Shown here: positions 6,851 through 7,466 of the stretch, piece by piece
How the letters are laid out: every line of letters begins with the position of its first letter
Numbering within the stretch: position 1 is the first letter of the stretch
Origin: Chthoniobacteraceae bacterium
Lineage (GTDB): Bacteria; Verrucomicrobiota; Verrucomicrobiia; Chthoniobacterales; Chthoniobacteraceae
Assembly (NCBI GenBank): GCA_947478975.1
Contig: CANJYI010000135.1
Location: 1 to 7,466, forward strand
Reading direction: 5' to 3'
Length of the DNA: 7,466 nt
Notes under the pieces: generated by a model
Seen by the model: only the letters and a program-made list of their open reading frames with translations
What the model was told of the DNA's origin: nothing
Databases searched by the model: none
Made by a program: the position numbers and the translations under genes

Positions 6851-6940
6851 CATGGGGCGCCCCTTGTAGGGCTTGATGTTTATAACGGCTCAAACCCACG
6901 GCGTTGCCATGGGCTACGAGTGGCCTGCCCCTTCGGGGCG
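6851..6940 (-). repeat. Palindromic intergenic repeat, copy B (inverted relative to copy A)
   Basis: Read on the minus strand it starts CGCCCCGAAGGGGCA (stem GCCCC/GGGGC, 6927-6939). It continues with CCCATGGCAACGCCGTGGG (6895-6913), which differs from copy A by one base. It ends with GCCCTACAAGGGGC (6859-6872) overlapping the palindrome GGGGCGCCCC (6854-6863). The single difference turns a T-A pair into a U-G wobble only on this strand, so the stem is kept if the minus strand is the functional RNA. Copies A and B are 28 bp apart. Confidence 0.75.
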
Positions 6941-7109
6941 GAAACACTCCGCTTATCATTGAGACTTGGTATAAGACGCCCTGGGCGGGGGGCTGAAAAA
7001 ACACCAAATCCCGGGAGGCTTCCCACAAAGAGCCATGCTCCAGAGGCCCATCCCCGCAAGATCCTCATAGCCCACCGATCTTCCGTATTCCGCTGCCGCA
7101 GGAATTCAA

Positions 7110-7141
7110 GCCGGTGGTTGAGCGGGTGCGACACCGCCGGC
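7110..7141. repeat. Hairpin downstream of the sulfatase gene
   Basis: GCCGGTGGT (7110-7118) pairs with ACCGCCGGC (7133-7141), nine pairs with one G-U wobble, around a 14-nt loop. Neither side has a T-run. It lies about 80 bp beyond the sulfatase stop codon and could slow RNA decay or polymerase. No sequence relation to the two palindromic copies is apparent. Confidence 0.4.
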
Positions 7142-7218
7142 GCATTGATTGAATGCCTGCTCCATGCGTTTTTTGACAGGCCTTCACCGCCTGGGAGGGA
7201 CGCACCGCCAAGGAGGTT

Positions 7219-7466
7219 CTAGCGAAGGGCTCGTTCTTTCGGTCCTTGCGGGCCAAAGCCGGCCGCCCAGCGGAGCGCCCCGCCGTCGACGCCGTCCTTG
7301 GGCAGCTCCTGCGCAAACTGATCCTCGTCCTTGAGTGCGCTCCGCAGCCGCGACAGTTCCGTCTGCAGCTGCGCGGTGAGGGCCTCGGCGCCGGGGGTGC
7401 CGTACAGGGTCCTTAACTCGTCGGGATCCGCGCGCAGATCAAAGAGCTCCCAGGCGTCCTTTTTCC
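7219..7466 (-). CDS. C-terminal end of a probable sulfatase (partial, 5' end outside the window)
   Basis: On the minus strand the frame is open from the window edge to a TAG at 7219-7221, giving 81 full residues. It begins KKDAWELFDLRADPDELRTL and continues YGTPGAEALTAQLQTELSRL. The pattern W-E-L-F/Y-D-L-x2-D-P-x-E-x3-L-Y, followed by an amphipathic helix, is characteristic of the C-terminus of formylglycine-dependent sulfatases of the alkaline phosphatase superfamily. The catalytic Cys-x-Pro-x-Arg motif would lie outside the window, so activity and substrate cannot be judged. About 36 residues follow the usual terminal helix, without a recognisable motif. The gene converges on the DUF1592 gene. 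It could serve sulfated-polysaccharide breakdown, common in Verrucomicrobia, but that is inference. Confidence 0.72.
   Translation of the reverse strand, partial: KKDAWELFDLRADPDELRTLYGTPGAEALTAQLQTELSRLRSALKDEDQFAQELPKDGVDGGALRWAAGFGPQGPKERALR

Larger units (their letters stand above)
6628..7218. other. 591-bp non-coding interval between convergent genes
   Basis: No open frame here looks like a real protein. The interval lies between the DUF1592 gene (plus) and the sulfatase end (minus). It contains ATCTGAG twice (6636-6642, 6661-6667), the two inverted palindromic repeats described separately, a hairpin at 7110-7141, and an imperfect direct repeat of 14 bp with period 18 (7185-7198 and 7203-7216, 12 of 14 identical). 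No classical T-tailed terminator was found for either flanking gene, so the palindromes may serve that role. Confidence 0.7.

Noticed and set aside
6542..7128. Exact 14-bp repeat TGGTTGAGCGGGTG at 6542-6555 (inside DUF1585) and 7115-7128
   Set aside because: I considered a duplicated gene-end remnant, but flanking bases and translated neighbours do not match; a chance match is plausible in GC-rich DNA of this length.
6753..7134. Short minus-strand open frames spanning the palindromic repeats
   Set aside because: Their sequence is dictated by the palindromes and has no protein-like conservation visible; such frames are commonly mis-annotated over intergenic repeats.
6628..7218. CRISPR array, tRNA or insertion sequence in the repeat-rich interval
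   Set aside because: There are only two inverted copies without regular spacing, no cloverleaf was recognised, and there are no transposase fragments or terminal repeats with target duplication.

Overview
The window looks like chromosomal DNA of a GC-rich member of the Planctomycetota-Verrucomicrobiota-Chlamydiota group, most likely a verrucomicrobium of the Opitutales type. The basis is the DUF1587/1595/1592/1588/1585 cytochrome gene (a family expanded in Planctomycetes and Verrucomicrobia), a sulfatase end, the long Ala/Pro-rich exported N-terminus on the ammonium transporter, starts without clear Shine-Dalgarno sequences, and palindromic intergenic repeats. The taxonomic call is inference from family knowledge; no search was run.

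Layout. 1-66 is the last 21 codons of an unidentified gene ending in a hydrophobic segment. 67-334 is a regulatory region with a near-consensus sigma-54 (RpoN) promoter at 248-263. 335-1969 is amtB, an ammonium channel, and 2025-2363 is a P-II signal protein. Together they form a two-gene nitrogen-assimilation operon closed by a strong hairpin terminator at 2388-2424. 2551-6627 is one very large gene for an exported, probable di-haem DUF1592-family protein of 1358 residues. 6628-7218 is a 591-bp non-coding interval holding two inverted copies of a multi-hairpin palindromic repeat plus one further hairpin. 7219-7466, on the minus strand, is the C-terminal end of a probable sulfatase that runs off the window.

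How the genes work together. AmtB and P-II form a known regulatory pair: P-II binds the cytoplasmic face of AmtB and blocks it when nitrogen is plentiful. The RpoN promoter fits induction under nitrogen limitation, presumably through an NtrC-like activator, although no activator site could be recognised. The DUF1592 protein is a separate transcription unit. It and the sulfatase belong to families frequent in polysaccharide-degrading Verrucomicrobia and Planctomycetes, but nothing here ties them to nitrogen metabolism.

The least ordinary items are the threefold internal repeat in the DUF1592 protein (about 220-250 residues per unit), its lack of the usual DUF1552 partner downstream, the inverted palindromic repeat pair between convergent genes, and the clear RpoN promoter. 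I see no CRISPR array, tRNA, rRNA, insertion sequence, phage gene or defence system, and no convincing new biological system.
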